A stretch of DNA of 64,000 nt from Synchiropus splendidus (lineage: Eukaryota; Chordata; Actinopteri; Syngnathiformes; Callionymidae): NCBI RefSeq assembly GCF_027744825.2, contig NC_071345.1:12184501-12248500 (forward strand). Reading direction: 5' to 3'. The stretch's first letter is position 1, and every line of letters starts with the position of its first letter. The position numbers and the translations under genes are program-made. Under the pieces are notes generated by a model that was not told where the DNA came from, ran no database searches, and was given only the letters and a program-made list of their open reading frames with translations. Shown here piece by piece: positions 18,051-31,397 of this stretch.

Positions 18051-21000
18051 TCATTGCACTGCAGTAACCTTGGGCTTCAGGGTGATGAACGCTCTGTATG
18101 CCCAGTCACAGAAAAGCTTGAAATGCTGCAGGAGCTCGTGGCCTGACTGAAGGACATCAAACTGGTATGGGAGATGAGGAGGCAGGGAGGGAGATGCTGG
18201 GGTCAGCTTTGGTGCTTCTACTCGCGACATCTGTAGATGAAAGCTCAGTTAATATTGCTAAGAAACAGATCATTATTTCATGTTGTTGTTTTTTTCATTT
18301 TAAGCTCCTCAAATGTTTTGTATTAAAATATTAAACATAGCCAGCTTGTAGAAGAGTAGCAGGGAGTGAGCAGGGCTGAGTGAGTCAAAATACTCTGTGT
18401 AACCACTTGTGTTTTTACCTGACGGTGCAGCAGATTAATGAGAGATTTCATTTCTTTGACCATCTCTACAAGCTTTGGCAGCGATGGGTTATGATGCTTC
18501 TTCGAAACCTTGTTCAGCCACTCAAAGTGGTGCTCGTACAGCTTCAGGTCAGCGTGCAGCTGTGAGAGCGTGGGCTTCAGCTGGAAACAACACAAAAGCA
18601 CACAAACATTAGAGACTTGGCAAGGGTGTGGCGGGACGTAACAGTGTGGCTGCAAGCACAGCAGCCCATCCACATTTAGAGGCATGCACACATGATTAGG
18701 ACATTACCTCAAGGTTGTTGAGGTCGTTGGCCGATCTGTTGCTCATTTCTGGCAGAGACTTGAAACGATGGGGCTCCACATCTGAGTCTAATGCGTGCTC
18801 TTTCTGAAAGACAGGACGAGGCGCACAGAGTCACATTAGTGAATTACATTGGGATAATTGTCCCAGTCATTAGACGAGTCACGACACCATGAGGAAAGTG
18901 TTAGGTCCGCACTTCCACCTCATGTCGACAGCAGTTCTCACTGAAGGGTGCGTGGTGCGAGTTCAGAGTGAGTTCACCCACGTACAGCCTCCCATAATGT
19001 CAACAATACGCGCAAATGAGTTGAAGCCACAGGATGTTTTTAAGAAGGAGCAGGGTTAACAACATATGGAGTGACTAAGACAAACAAGCTCAAAGTGGAA
19101 CAGGCAACACTCCGTTGTAGGGAAACTCCAGGGTCACAGCTATTAACAGATGGAATGACGCAGTGCTCCTGCTGCCTGGCGTGGATTGTGTTGGAAACTC
19201 CAACTTGCAATAATGTAGTTCTCATTATGACCACTAGAGGGGGGCAAAGAACCTGACTGTAGCGTTGATAAATATTACAGTTCATTGCTTGCCTGCGCTG
19301 CTCATTATTTGGTTGAGCACAAACACCATTGAATCACTAGTTAACGTAATAAATAAAAAAGATGACTGGGCCGACCTGCGTCATTTCCACTCCAGCAACA
19401 AAACATTGCTCTGATTAGTTCTCAGAAGTGTTTTGCGTAAACAGGTTGTTTTCTCAATACTTCCTCAACCTGTTTTGCTGTTCATGTATCTGTTTTCCTG
19501 TCTCCATCACCATGCCACAATAGTTTGGTCATGCATGTGCTATGTTGTGTCCTTGTGTGTGTTCCTTTCTTCCTCTCATCCCTCTCTTACTCACACCAGG
19601 TGCTTAAACGCATGCAATATCATGTAGATGCACACGGGCAAACACACTCTGCTGGCTTGTCATCTGCCTGCCTCTCTGATCTCTTCATCTCTTGTGGTTT
19701 TTGCAGCCTTTAATTCGACCTCTTTTCCTTATTTTCTTGCTTCTCACAATGACCTCACCCTGCACCAAGTGAGCACTGTTCCAAGGATCTGATAAATCTT
19801 TTTTATCATTTTCAACGGGGCAGTTTGGAGAGAAAGTAAATCCCTGGACAACACCACACATACAGCAACCATCACTATTTACAGAAACCTCAAAGAACAC
19901 AAAAAGGACCACAAAAATGCCTACACACAAATACATGCACTCTAAGACACACTTGCTGCACAGTATGCATAGAAACGCACACTCACACGCGCTGGAAAAC
20001 TTGCAGCGACCTATGTGTGCACACTTCTGTCTCTTTAAAGCATCAGTTTCATTGGTTTTACTGCTGGGACTTTCCATGGATTCCCATCCTATTTATCTTT
20101 CCAAACTTTGTCCTCCCTTTAGTGGAATTCCATATAATAAGGAGAAAATATAAATAAACTTCGTACGATAGAGAACACTGTTCAACATTGTCCCCTACGA
20201 CTCACATGCAGCTGTTTTCAAGACCTTGACTTCAAAACACACACCAATGGACTTTCAGATCTGAAGCTAGATGGAGCGCTTGTCTATTTTCTTTAGTTAT
20301 TATACCCGAATCAAGAGGAGATTTAAGTTTACATGGTGTAAAAATAGAGCCCCGGTCTGTCAAGCATGTCCACAGACAAAATCCTTCATCGTCTCACCTG
20401 TTAAAACACACAGTTGTCGGTGCGATCTGAGCAAGTGTTATTTCATAAGAAAGAAAAGCCCTTTCTGCACCTCTCCATCTAATCACCAAATACAAACATG
20501 TTTCTACATAAACAAGGATGCAGAAAGCTGAAAGGATGAAACAGTGTTGACACGCAATTCTAAGACACGTAATGGGCGACGCCGACTTAATACCTTGATT
20601 GTTTGTAGCTGACGGCTGGTCGCTTTAATCACATGCCATGTTAATGTTATCACCTGTCACCATATTTACAGTCTTTCTAGCGACACTGAGTGGAATTAAA
20701 TCAGCTTTAGCCTTATGTTTCTATCACATAGACTTGTTCAGATTCACTGGAATAGATGGCGAAGCAATGAAGATAGTTAATAATGGTAGGTACTGTAATA
20801 CTGTCAATTCTAAAGTTAGCATACTACTATTCTCTTTGGTCACTCATTTGTGCAAAGCTTATGATCATTCATAACTGTAGTTTTGGTGTGGTGTTTTGGG
20901 TTTTAGAGTTTACTCTTATTATATGTGTAGTTCATGTGTAGTCCATGCCAGATCATGACAAACTACATGACTTAACAGCCAAGATTAGTTCTGGGCAGGT

Positions 21001-23254
21001 AACTAATTCCACCCCCATTTAACCAGACAGCGTCACTATCGCAATCCGGTGACCAGATTTTCTCTGAGTCACCCTTATTTCTACACTTAATGTGGATAAA
21101 AGCAGTGAGCTCACCGCACAGCTCCCAGGGCTGGCCTTGTCTAAGCCCTCAATGGACTCCTGCCAGTCAGTGATCGATGAAAAGCGGCTTAACACCAAAC
21201 TTGATGCAACTCACCCGAATAATGCAAAGTTGTACGTGTGCATGTGTTGCGTCAGTAAAGTCTTTGGAGAATTCCCTGCTAGTCTTCATGTGTAGTGGCG
21301 TGATCTTGTGAAGTCACTGTTAAATAGTCGATTACATGGTGGACCAGAACAAGTGGAATATGTCAATATGTCAAGTGTAACCTCATTTGAACCAAACATG
21401 AACCCCAGGTATGTATTTATACATTTTACAATTAATGCATTAACCACTTTAAATAATTAAAAAAAATCTTTTTTTTGTTTTCATTTGAAAATCATTATCC
21501 AAACTCATGCACGTTTTTTGTCCCTTTTTATGTTATTTGTTTATTCATTTTTATGTCTGAATTGCTTCACCAGCTATTATAGCCTGATCTGATCCAGAGA
21601 TTGTGAGCTTCCAACGTGGAGATTAAATCTTTCTCCACAGACAGTAAACCATGTGGTCCATACAAGATGCCCAACCACTCTAGCTGCTTCATGAGGGACT
21701 CCTTTTCTTCTCTCTCAGAATTCACAAATCTTTGTTGATCAGTTTTTTCCTGGAGACTGTGAAAAGTCTTGAGAAGTCCTTGTCACTGTACACACGTGGT
21801 TAACAACCAAGTGAAAGATTAATGTATATGATCATGAGGAGTAGTTGGAATCGTACAGCCTGAATACTGTGTACTCATAGCAGCTTTCATAACAGCCTTA
21901 ACTGAATTTTCTAATTGAATAATGCATGTAGGATGCCTCAACAATGCCACCTTCAAGTATAGAAGGTGACCTTAATGAACTTCACTATTCACACTTCCTG
22001 TTGTAAAAGCAGAGCAAACTTCCTCAATATTCTGTCGGGAACAGGTGCACTTTTCTGTTCAGGAAATGGTAAAAGAGAATTGAGGAATTGGGGAATTAGA
22101 AAGAGTTTTTTTCAATAAAATACAAAGAGGAAGTCAAATCCATTGAATAACAGAACAAAGAAAGTACATTTTAATGATGCAAGAGGAGGTTTTATGAATC
22201 TGGTTATGGACTAGACTCATTCTGAGACTCGATTGCTTGTCATTGTTTAACTTACAGAGAAGCTCTGGACTGGCATGTGTTGAAGCCTAGTCACCTACAT
22301 GTGGGTGACTTTTCCTAATCTAAGATGTGACATTAACACAAATCCAGTTACATCAACAATGACCTTCATCCTTTTCCACCTTCACACTCGAAATCCAATT
22401 AGTGTCATCCAGTCAATGCCTCATTAGCTCTCCTCCAATCGGCGAGCTGGATCTTCCAACATCATGAGGAGTCATACGTGCACTTACCAGCAGTTCCTGC
22501 GTGAGCTTCATTAGACTCCTGGTCTGATTGGAGAGTTTGTCCATGTCGCTGGGCCGCCGGTGGGGCACCGGGGAGGCCGACGTGAACACCGACATCTGGG
22601 CCAATAGCAGCGAGAAGAGGAGGGACGAGGAGGAGTCCAGAAGCACTGCGGGGAGATGAAAACGGAAGCAATTAGTGGAGAGGCGCTGTCATCTCAGCAT
22701 AATGGTAATGACCTCAGGCCTCGGCTGTCAGCTCCAGGGGAAGATATTGCACCATAATATAAACAATAGCTCCAGACTTGGCAGAGGAATCCTGCACAGC
22801 GTCAGTGTCAGAGTCATGTTTTCACAGGCTGAATACAAATCATTAGAGCGTTAAAGAAAGATACCCGACTGTCACCCATCAACTCCTCCGGCATGAATGC
22901 TGCTGATTGTCACACCTGCAACTGGATAGGTGCATGAGTCGCTGCTATAAATTATATAGACCAGCCCGAGTCGGCTCTCTAACACTGGTCTCATTCATTC
23001 TGCTTCCCTTTCAAGTTCAAATACTAGGTAGACTTAAGTATTAAAAGGGAACCACAGTGGAGTTGAAATGATAAATGCGGGATAATTACAGGTGAACCAC
23101 AAGAATCAAAACCAGATTGAGGAGCATCCCTACAGCATCTCATCCATCTACAGCACCTCGACCATCAACAACAGTGCTGCTCTTCACAAAAAAGAAAAGC
23201 CTGCTCCTTATACCTTATTCAAGTTAAAAAAAATAAATTGCACTTACATTTCAT
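18051..23254 (-). CDS. il11a: Interleukin-11 (gp130-family cytokine)
   Basis: Five coding segments: 23254-23248 (only ATG AAA T), 22645-22488, 18803-18708, 18580-18419 and 18230-18051. All have GT-AG junctions, and together they give 200 aa (human IL-11 is 199 aa). The first intron falls in phase 1 after seven nucleotides, close to the human layout where exon 1 also ends within the fourth codon. Residues 1-26 form a signal peptide (MKLLLDSSSSLLFSLLLAQM..TSA). Possible N-glycosylation sites are NQT (42-44) and NRS (77-79). The rest is helical, with a C-terminal CDWAYRAFITLK helix aligning with human LDWAVRGLLLLK. IL-11 is secreted and signals through IL11RA and gp130 to STAT3. Teleosts have il11a and il11b; I favour il11a, but the paralogue choice is from memory of family sequences. 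Confidence 0.92.
18804..22487. other. il11a: Large second intron of il11a
   Basis: No exon-like conserved frame seen in about 3.7 kb. It holds a CTCF-like motif, CCACTAGAGGGGGGCA, on the plus strand at 19231-19246. Short open frames here lack splice context or motifs. Confidence 0.55.
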
Positions 23255-23589
23255 TTTGAATCCGAGAGAAAAAAAAGAGCTAAATAAATAGTTCAATATA
23301 AAAAAAATGAATAAATAGATTGATCTCCGGAGCTTGTCACGTGGTGTCTTCTTCTTCTCTGCTCTCAGAATCAGAAGATGGAAGTAGTCAGGACCACAGA
23401 GATTCAATGAAAAAAAAGGGGAAAAAATATAAAATAATATGAACAAACTTTTCTGTGAGAAAAGTTTGAGATAATCTCTTGTAGTCTTTATAAAATCTGG
23501 GACAGCTAGGGTAGAGAGATGGCAAAAATACAGACAGAGAGAGGGAGAGAGGGATGCAAGTGTTGTAAGTCCAATTTTTGCGCCGAGTG

Positions 23590-23660
23590 AAGTGTTTAGG
23601 CTTGTTTAAAACTTCCTTTATAAAGACGTCGGGCCTATGACACATCGGGAGTGACTCACT
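23590..23660 (-). promoter_or_regulatory. il11a: il11a core promoter: TATA box with upstream AP-1 site
   Basis: On the minus strand a TATAAA box lies at 23617-23622, followed about 25-30 nt downstream by the expected start near 23590. That gives a 5'UTR of about 335 nt before the ATG at 23254. Upstream is a CRE-like GACGTC (23625-23630) and a perfect AP-1 site TGACTCA (23652-23658). The human IL11 promoter is known for AP-1 sites just upstream of its TATA region, so the arrangement is conserved in kind. Confidence 0.65.
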
Positions 23661-23689
23661 TCATTCATAAAAACACACACACAGACACA

Positions 23690-23766
23690 CACGCGGTCCC
23701 TCTTGCTCGCTTTCCTCCTCCCTCCCAGCTCTCCCTCCCTCTCTCGCACTCTGTCTCTCCCTCTCT
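23690..23766. repeat. Pyrimidine-rich (CT) tract upstream of il11a
   Basis: CTCC/CTCT-rich low-complexity run on the plus strand, purine-rich on the il11a coding strand, about 100 bp upstream of the predicted start site. May be a GAGA-like or nucleosome-excluding tract; function not shown. Confidence 0.6.
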
Positions 23767-26639
23767 GCGAAAGTTAGAAAAAAAATGTTCCGTTGTTTTC
23801 TTTTTCTTGTTTACTTTCCTCTATCACTTTCTCCGGCCTTGTTCATATCTCCCACTGACCCATCTTGCATTCATCCTTCCCGATCTACAATCTCATTATC
23901 TCATCGTCATCAAACCTTTCCTCGGCTACGATCTATCTGTCCATCACAGAGAACTGAAACAGTCTATTGTGAACCCTATCCACATATCTCGTGTCAGCAT
24001 TCAGCAAGCTTCTTTAAAAGTGTATTTCAAACTTTATTTTTCAAAGTTTCACATGTCACCAAATGTTTGTTCAAATTGTAGCAGGGCTGCCTGTATTTGA
24101 GCAAACACCTTTCTCTCTTTCTCACCCTTGCTCTCTTTTTTGGAGCCCCTCCTGAGACAGCAGCCTGTTATTTCCACTGCACCCCCCCACCCACCACTTT
24201 TTTCGATCCCTCTCTCTTCAGGGTGAAGGAAAGAGTGAGAGACGGATAGAAGCAGGAGAGAAGGTGTTGTCCAGACCAGAAGGGGCCTCAGAGAGTGTTG
24301 CATAGAAACAGTAAGATCACACACATTAACACATGCTGGACATGTCTGTGTTTAATTTTATTTCACTGTGGCAGGGCCAGAGGGGTGTTGGGGTCAGTGC
24401 TGTGGGGACACACGTGAAACATTGGTAAACACGCATCAATCTACACATAAAAACTCATGAGGAATTTAACACTGAGCGAAAGACTTTCATATTGATGATT
24501 TGGGGTTTTAAGGGAACTGATTTTTTACCACTCATAACAACCAAACCCTTTTCCACTGCAACAAGTGACACATCAAACAACCTGAAGTCTCACACAATCG
24601 CATCTCTTCCCATGTTGAAGTCACCAGAATACCACTGAAGGAAAACCATTTGAGTAGCGAGTGTTTCCATTAATATGGACTGCTTTGTGAGTTCTGATTC
24701 CCCAGTAAACCCCATCCTCCCATCACTCACTAGCAATAACTCAAGATGCTGATATGCGGCTCAAATCTTGGATGTCCATTCTTATACTCAAAAGAACCAG
24801 ACTGAGAGATGAAGATAGCTTGTTGTAAGGAGTTCAGTCTATTGATAGGTGCTGTCAGTAGAGGGTGCTGTTTTGATCAGAAAAACATAGCAAAACAGTT
24901 ACAAGAAATATGTTGATATTATCCATGATAAATCTTCGACACACTGTTGAGCTGAGCACTTTTTTTCTATAGGATTGTACCCTTGACCTACAACAGCTGG
25001 CCACCAGCAATCCTCCATTCTTGACCATCCAGCGGCTTGTTTGGGTTTTGTTGTTGCTATAGAGATGTGGTTCTCGGCAGACTGACCTATATAAGGGTGA
25101 TAGAACATAAGTATGATATCTATATACAAAGACGCATAGACAACAAAGATGCCCATGCAGAGGACAGTCAGGTCATGGTAGAATGTTAGGAGCGGCGATC
25201 ATTTATTTGGCTTGTTGTCAAGTTTATCTGTGACATACTTTTGACTTTTCAATCTGCATCCTGATATGAACAGCACTGAAAACCAGGGGCTCCAGGTGGC
25301 GGAGAGATAAGGAAAATGAATGGTCAATGGTGAACGTGTTATGAATTAGGCAGGCAGATGGGTGCTTGGCTGTGGTTGTTAAAACTTGATCGGAATGTCA
25401 ACACAGATATCGCTAACTCTGTTTTGGTTGTCATCCTGAATGTGAAAGTTCATTATCCAACTCTTTTCTGGACGCCGACTAAGCATACTGAGATGGACTT
25501 TTTTTTCCACGTCTGTTATGGGCCTGATTTGATTCTGTGGTTGGTTGAACTTCAAGATGCTTGGTTACAAGGTGGATGTCTTGATGTGGAAATGTGTATT
25601 AAATACTACCCTGTCAGTAGTATACTTTGTTTTACCCTCAAAACTCACCACGTTCCTTATAAAAGCTGCTTTACGCATGTGTTTACTTTCTGTGTTGGTA
25701 TTTACAAGAAAAAATACATAATTCTTCTTCCATCACTGTCATCTCTCCTGCGCTCTCTTAAACACCCACTCTCATAGTGCCGAGTCGGCTGGAAACAGTC
25801 AGTCAGGTGCAGTAAAGCGTGGCTTCTGTTGCAAAAGGGCAAAACTGAATTTCCAGTCATCACAGAAGGATAACGAATGTATCATACTGTACACAAGCTG
25901 TCAGACAATATCACAGGGAAGTCTGAGATGCACAAGCAGACAAACAGAAGTGGGAATTGGAAGCATTTTGAAGTCTGGTGCGAGATCGGGAGACCCTCAT
26001 TCACAGACACACACTCATGGTGTGGTTAGAAAATAATTAGAGGTGGGATTTGTATATGTCACACTCGTATACACAGTTGCCAGTCCAGTGGTGGGCCTAC
26101 ACATACTCACTAACAAACAAAATGATGGACTGGTGGTAGCGAGTGGGTGTCTTGAAAAGAAGGTCACACTCGAGGATGGAGAAGAAAGGGAGCCTGAGAG
26201 GTTAAGGAATAGATGATTGCAGTCGGACGAAGGGTGATATTGACACACTCGTTTTTTGTTTTTTTTTCTTCTTCGTTTTAATTTCCCACATCAAAGGAAC
26301 GTTTGAAGACACAGCTGGGGAAAGAAGAAAAGAAAGAGTGAAGTTAGTCACTCTCCCTCATTCTCTCTCCGGGCTGCCTCATGATGGGGGTCTCCTGGGT
26401 GGTTATGAGGCACACAGCTAAGCCCTCCGTCGAACACTCACACAGTGTGACACCGGGTGGGTGCCCATTAAGCGTGCGTCGGTGGGAGTGAAAATATAAA
26501 AGGGTTTCGCATCTTTGTTTGGACTCTTGTTGTGTGCGAGCGCGATGCCTCCTGGAAAAGGGGGAATCCAGGGTTTGTGTGAATGGGCGTGCATACACTA
26601 TATGTGTGTAATTATGGGTATGCGGTGGTATAAGTGCGG

Positions 26640-26705
26640 TGTCTGTGTAACGTGCATGAGCGTCAGTGTTTGTGCGTGCGTCTGTGTGAGTGTGTGTATG
26701 TGTGT
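26640..26705. repeat. GT-rich imperfect microsatellite
   Basis: Imperfect TGTG/TGCGTG repeats on the plus strand (GTGTGTATGTGTGTGG and similar). Simple-sequence DNA, no function visible. Confidence 0.7.
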
Positions 26706-27214
26706 GGCCGTCATATGCTACCCATTACATCACCAATCTCTGTAAACCACCATAGGAGGAGAAACAGAGTGAGACACTCAGACTGCGACCTCAAAGACAT
26801 CAGAGGGGAACCTGTGACAGGGCCGGCCGAGCCTTGCTGCCAGACAAACTTTACTCACACAAGCGTCTCTCAATCCGGTCACGCTTTACACTGGGCTTCC
26901 TGTTCGCCGCGCTGTGTATTCGCACATTATTACGTCGGTCCTAAATCATTTGAATGCCTCACACTCTTTACTCACCTTTTGCCCGACTGCTCACACAGTT
27001 AGGTGATTCATGGAAGAATTTGCCAAAAGCGGCTTTAAAACATTGATCCAACAAGTGTAGATGGATTAGTATGTTTCTTTTTGATAATGAGTCACGCCTC
27101 GCCTCGATTAATATCACTGTGAGCGATGTTGTTTCTGATCAGTCTTTGCTTGGAAGGCTTGTGTCAAAGCTATTTCTTCTCTGTAATTAAATGTGTTTCT
27201 TCTAGTAACTACAT

Positions 27215-27462
27215 GTAAAGAAATAGTGGTTAATTAGTTATTAATCGCAATTAATCACAGTTCAGTATTTGACACCAGAGTCATCTAATAGTCATCTAAT
27301 TTTAGTTGAACCTGTACACCTAAGTTTAATCATCAGGGTGGAAGTCTTCCAGTGATGAACACTGCCTTAACTGCACAGAAGTAAAGTGTTGTCTATTAAA
27401 GGAAGTTGATACGCAATTCATCTGTGTTATCCGATTATTTTTGTCTGTAAGTCCCAGCCCTA
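27215..27462. mobile_element. Truncated hAT-like repeat fragment
   Basis: Contains TTATTAATCGCAATTAATCACAG, a string found in dispersed fish DNA-transposon copies, and ends with GTCCCAGCCCTA, which reads TAGGGCTGGGAC in reverse, a common hAT-type terminus. The opposite terminus was not found, so the copy appears truncated. Assignment is from pattern memory only. Confidence 0.35.
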
Positions 27463-30311
27463 ATGAAAACAAGTATTTATAGGCCCCGATGGTTCTCGTG
27501 TCAGGTGTCTTGGACAAGTAGGGGGCTTGTTGTGAATTGTTCTGCAACAGATATTTCAATCCACTTCTGCGGTGATCGTCATGTTTTCCCGTCCATGTCT
27601 TTCTGTGGTGTCTTTTGTTCCCTGAATCTGTGCTGGTACCTGGTGTGGCTCATCATCCATCCAGCATGCAATGGACCTGGGGCTTACAGGCCTCCCTCAT
27701 ACCTTCATTTCCTAGACATTTCACTTTATCTCTTTGTATTTCTTCATGTTTTTACATATGTTCATGAGTTTGTCATAGTTCTGCTTAAAAATAAGAATAT
27801 TAAACATGCATATTCATCTGAACATTAAGTTTGTTGATGATGAAATAATCCATTCATATATTATCTTCATCTGATTCCCTGAGTGGGATGTAGGCGGTAG
27901 ACTACTCCAACTACTTAGCGAAAGACGCTAGTCATAAACGGACAAACATTCACAGTGACACCTAATTCATTTTAGTATAGTTTTACCATGTGAGAGGAAA
28001 CCAGAGATCCTGGAGTAACCCTAAGACAAACCATTGGGAGAGGATACAAACTACAGCCTACTTGTAGTGAACCAATGACAAGGAAAATCAAAACGAAATG
28101 ATTTTATGAGAAATGCTGGAATCAAAAAGAGAAATGCATCTGACTTAGGCTGGGGATATACTGGGAAAAACACACAAAACTAGATGGTTTGTTAACAGCA
28201 GAAACTCTCAATTATTATGTCTATCCTGAGTACTTTCATCTTGAAAAGAAGTATTACAGCATCGCACGATTCAGGCATATCAAACATGAAAAAGAAAACT
28301 GTGACTATGACTTCCCTTAGTTTAGACTAGACTTAGTCATGATAAACCAATTGCTGCAGTTAAACAGATTTTAGGCCATCGGCTATCGTTCTGGTAAAAT
28401 GGGTTTAAGCCAGAATGGTTTTTCCATTGTTTACTTTCAACTTGATTTCATCCCATGACAAGAATAAATCTGGGTTTTTCCGTCATATTTTTATTGCTGG
28501 AAGATTTCCTCACCCAAGCGGAAGACAATGTCGTCGTAACTGCTGTTACATTAGTAAATAATGAAAACGCTGGCAGTGACGCCACTCAGTTACGATAGAA
28601 GAGTGATTTAGATAGATGCGGTAGTCATAAAGTCATCATTTCCCATGAACAACCTAGCTTCCTCCAGGGAATTCCAGGGGGGCTTGAGCCAACAAATCTG
28701 GAGATTACGCTAGGAAGGGAAAGCCAGAACAATGACCTTGTCAGAGTTAATGTTTACTTTCGAACAGGGCACTTTTAACTTTCCACATGCCCTATTCTCT
28801 TCCCCGTCATTCTGTCCCTCATTCATTCTCTCCAGATTCACTCCCATGTGACTCTGGCAGGGCATCCTATCTCAAGAATCGTCATGGTAACCTCAGAGCC
28901 CCCCTTTCGCCCTTTCGCTTACCCCCGTATGCCTTTACCTACGTCAGAGAGCAAGTGAGTGTGTTCATGGTTCGGAGGAGAAAAAGAGAAATAGTGACAC
29001 ACAGATGGGGGGGCTGCGCGCTGGGCCATAAACTGACGTTTCTTACTGTCAGTGAGCAGTGTCAGTTTGCTGCCCCCTCAATGTTTCGTGCACTTGTAAT
29101 AACAAACTAAGCATGTCGCTGTGCTTCTTCAGTGTGCAGCACCCACTGCACAGATATGGATGTTCAGCATCTGTTTCTTTGTTTTTTATTAGACCATTAA
29201 AGAAGGACATTAACCAACATCATTACCGCAGATTTACTCCCAAAGCGCAGTTCACAGAGCAGCAAAGATGAAAGTGGGAGCGCAAGCTCTCCAGGGAAAG
29301 ACTGCAGGAACCAAAATCTGTAACTCAGCTCTCTATTAAACCCAGGTTTACGATGCTCTTTTGTTTGGAACTCCCTGGGCATTTGATGAAACAGTGTTTA
29401 TTTTTGTGCAAGAGCACGTCTGACTCTGTACCGCTCTCCTGCTCACGTTCACGTCTGGGTCTGAGGAGGAAATCTCTGAATAAACTTGTTGAAGCAATAG
29501 GTCAGAGACGGACTGTGAGAAAGGGAAGGAGAAAGCGGGAGAGGGGGGGTGCAACGGGAAGCAAGCAAACCGCGTAAAAGGAACTTTTTACTGTGCAAAC
29601 ACTTTTTCCATCAAGCCTGCTTGCTTCCTTCATCTCAGAGTGGTGTTAGTACACCAGAGAGTCCAGGTCTGTCTGAGAGCCGCATCTCTGCCGCTCGCCT
29701 TCTCAGTCTCTCTAAACATTCTTTCCTCCTCTGTCATAGGGATTCCTGTCTGAATCTTGCTGTCTCATGAGCTCTCCATCACTTTGTCTGTCCATACAGA
29801 CCACCCCTTTTATCCAAAGCATTTAACTGGTGCTACTCTCTTTTTATCCACATTCAATTGTCACTGTTTATAGCCATTACAGTGTCACAGGCTGGAGCTT
29901 CGTTTGGTGAGAGGTGTGGGACATTCTGGACAGGTCTTCAAAGTCCATCACATGGTGCAACATTAACTCACACATTCAATTAACTACTGTATACGGTTCA
30001 GTGAAAATCCGAAATTGAAACTGGTACCTTCTTAATGTGAGGATTGAGATTTTGTTTCTTCCTATAACTTTAAAACAAATAAAAACTTGGGATGATATTT
30101 TAACTGGTGAATTTCATTTAATTACAAAAAAGATGCGTATAAAGGGAACGTGCTTCATTTCACCAATTTCAGTTGCAGCATATTGTAACATAACAAAACA
30201 TCTGCGATGAAGAGAGTAAATGAGATTGGGCTGATAATGGAGAAAGATTTCACTGCTGTCTTGTCCTATGTGAACAGATTAAACTTTGTCATTCTCCTAT
30301 CAAATATAAGA

Positions 30312-30375
30312 GTGCAATTAATCGCGATTAATTAATTACAAACCTTATTATTTAGATTAATTGTTTTAATTGAGT
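30312..30375. repeat. Second AATTAATCGCGATTAATTA repeat fragment
   Basis: A TTAATCGCGATTAATTAATT palindromic stretch resembling the core of the fragment at 27215-27462. Neither terminus is identifiable. Confidence 0.3.
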
Positions 30376-31354
30376 GATAAAAATATATTCCTGCTTCAGA
30401 CTAAAATTGGTTATCAACCTGAATTTATGATTTTTTTTTTTTAAACAGAAAGAAGCATAGCTATCATATCATAAAAATTGTATCTTTATCTCACCTGGTT
30501 CAAGTGAGTTAATTGAATCATTGCTTTCAGAGGAAATCCCCACGCAAAGCCTTGCTGCTGATCAAGTATCTCAGCATGAATTGTTAACCAAAGGCACAAA
30601 ATGCATGTTTAAACAAACTAATATGTCATTTCATATTACGTATATTCATGGAGTTAATTCATGGAAGTGTACAAAACCCTTATATAGGCTACAAACCAAT
30701 AAATACAGCCCTTAGAAAAACATCATTAAGGATTGCGCTCTTGGTGATGAATGTATATTGCGTCATTTTACTGGATATTCAATCTCTCGAGGAACTGGAC
30801 TGTATGATGAGAGACTATAAAGGGAAGCTGTACTGGAAGATTAGTCAGTGAAACACGACTCCTGAAATCTTAACTGATTACTTTCACCAATGTTGTCGGA
30901 TCTGTTCTTGTGCCGCTTTCATTGACGCGTAAAATTAAAATAAAAACCAAACTAAGTCGAGCGAGTTATAAAGCTGTGGGTTAAAATGAATGATCTATTT
31001 TGAGCGCATTCCCTGGCAGGCGGCAAAGTTGCCCTGGAGACGCTAGTTGAGCATTCAGAGATCATTTGTCAGTCGTGCAACAGATCAGTAGTGAGTTATG
31101 TATGTTTTATAAGAGTTGGAACTACACGGTGCGTCAATCTCCCTGTGTGTTTTTTTTTTTTACGGAAGCTGAGAACTGCTGACATAAAAAGAGGGGGAGG
31201 TGGGAGGGGGGACTGTGACGAGGCAAGAGGGGTAATAGAGCAATAACTGGGAAGTACTGAGGAAAGACAAAAGACTTGCATGACGTTGCGGTTTGCCCCG
31301 CTGAATGACTTTATAAACGTGACGTGACCCCAGCCATGGGGAGGGCTGGGGGGG

Positions 31355-31397
31355 ATGTGTGTCCAGCTATCTGGAAAACAGATAGCTGGACACACAT
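31355..31397. repeat. Perfect 19-bp inverted repeat with 5-nt spacer
   Basis: The left arm ATGTGTGTCCAGCTATCTG (31355-31373) is exactly complementary to the right arm at 31379-31397, separated by GAAAA. Pairing stops at both outer edges. The loop is too short for a typical animal microRNA precursor. No transposon termini or flanking duplication were found. Confidence 0.9.

Noticed and set aside
31355..31397. Perfect hairpin as a microRNA precursor
   Set aside because: A 19-bp stem with a 5-nt loop is too short for Drosha/Dicer processing of a standard animal microRNA. Kept only as a structural finding.
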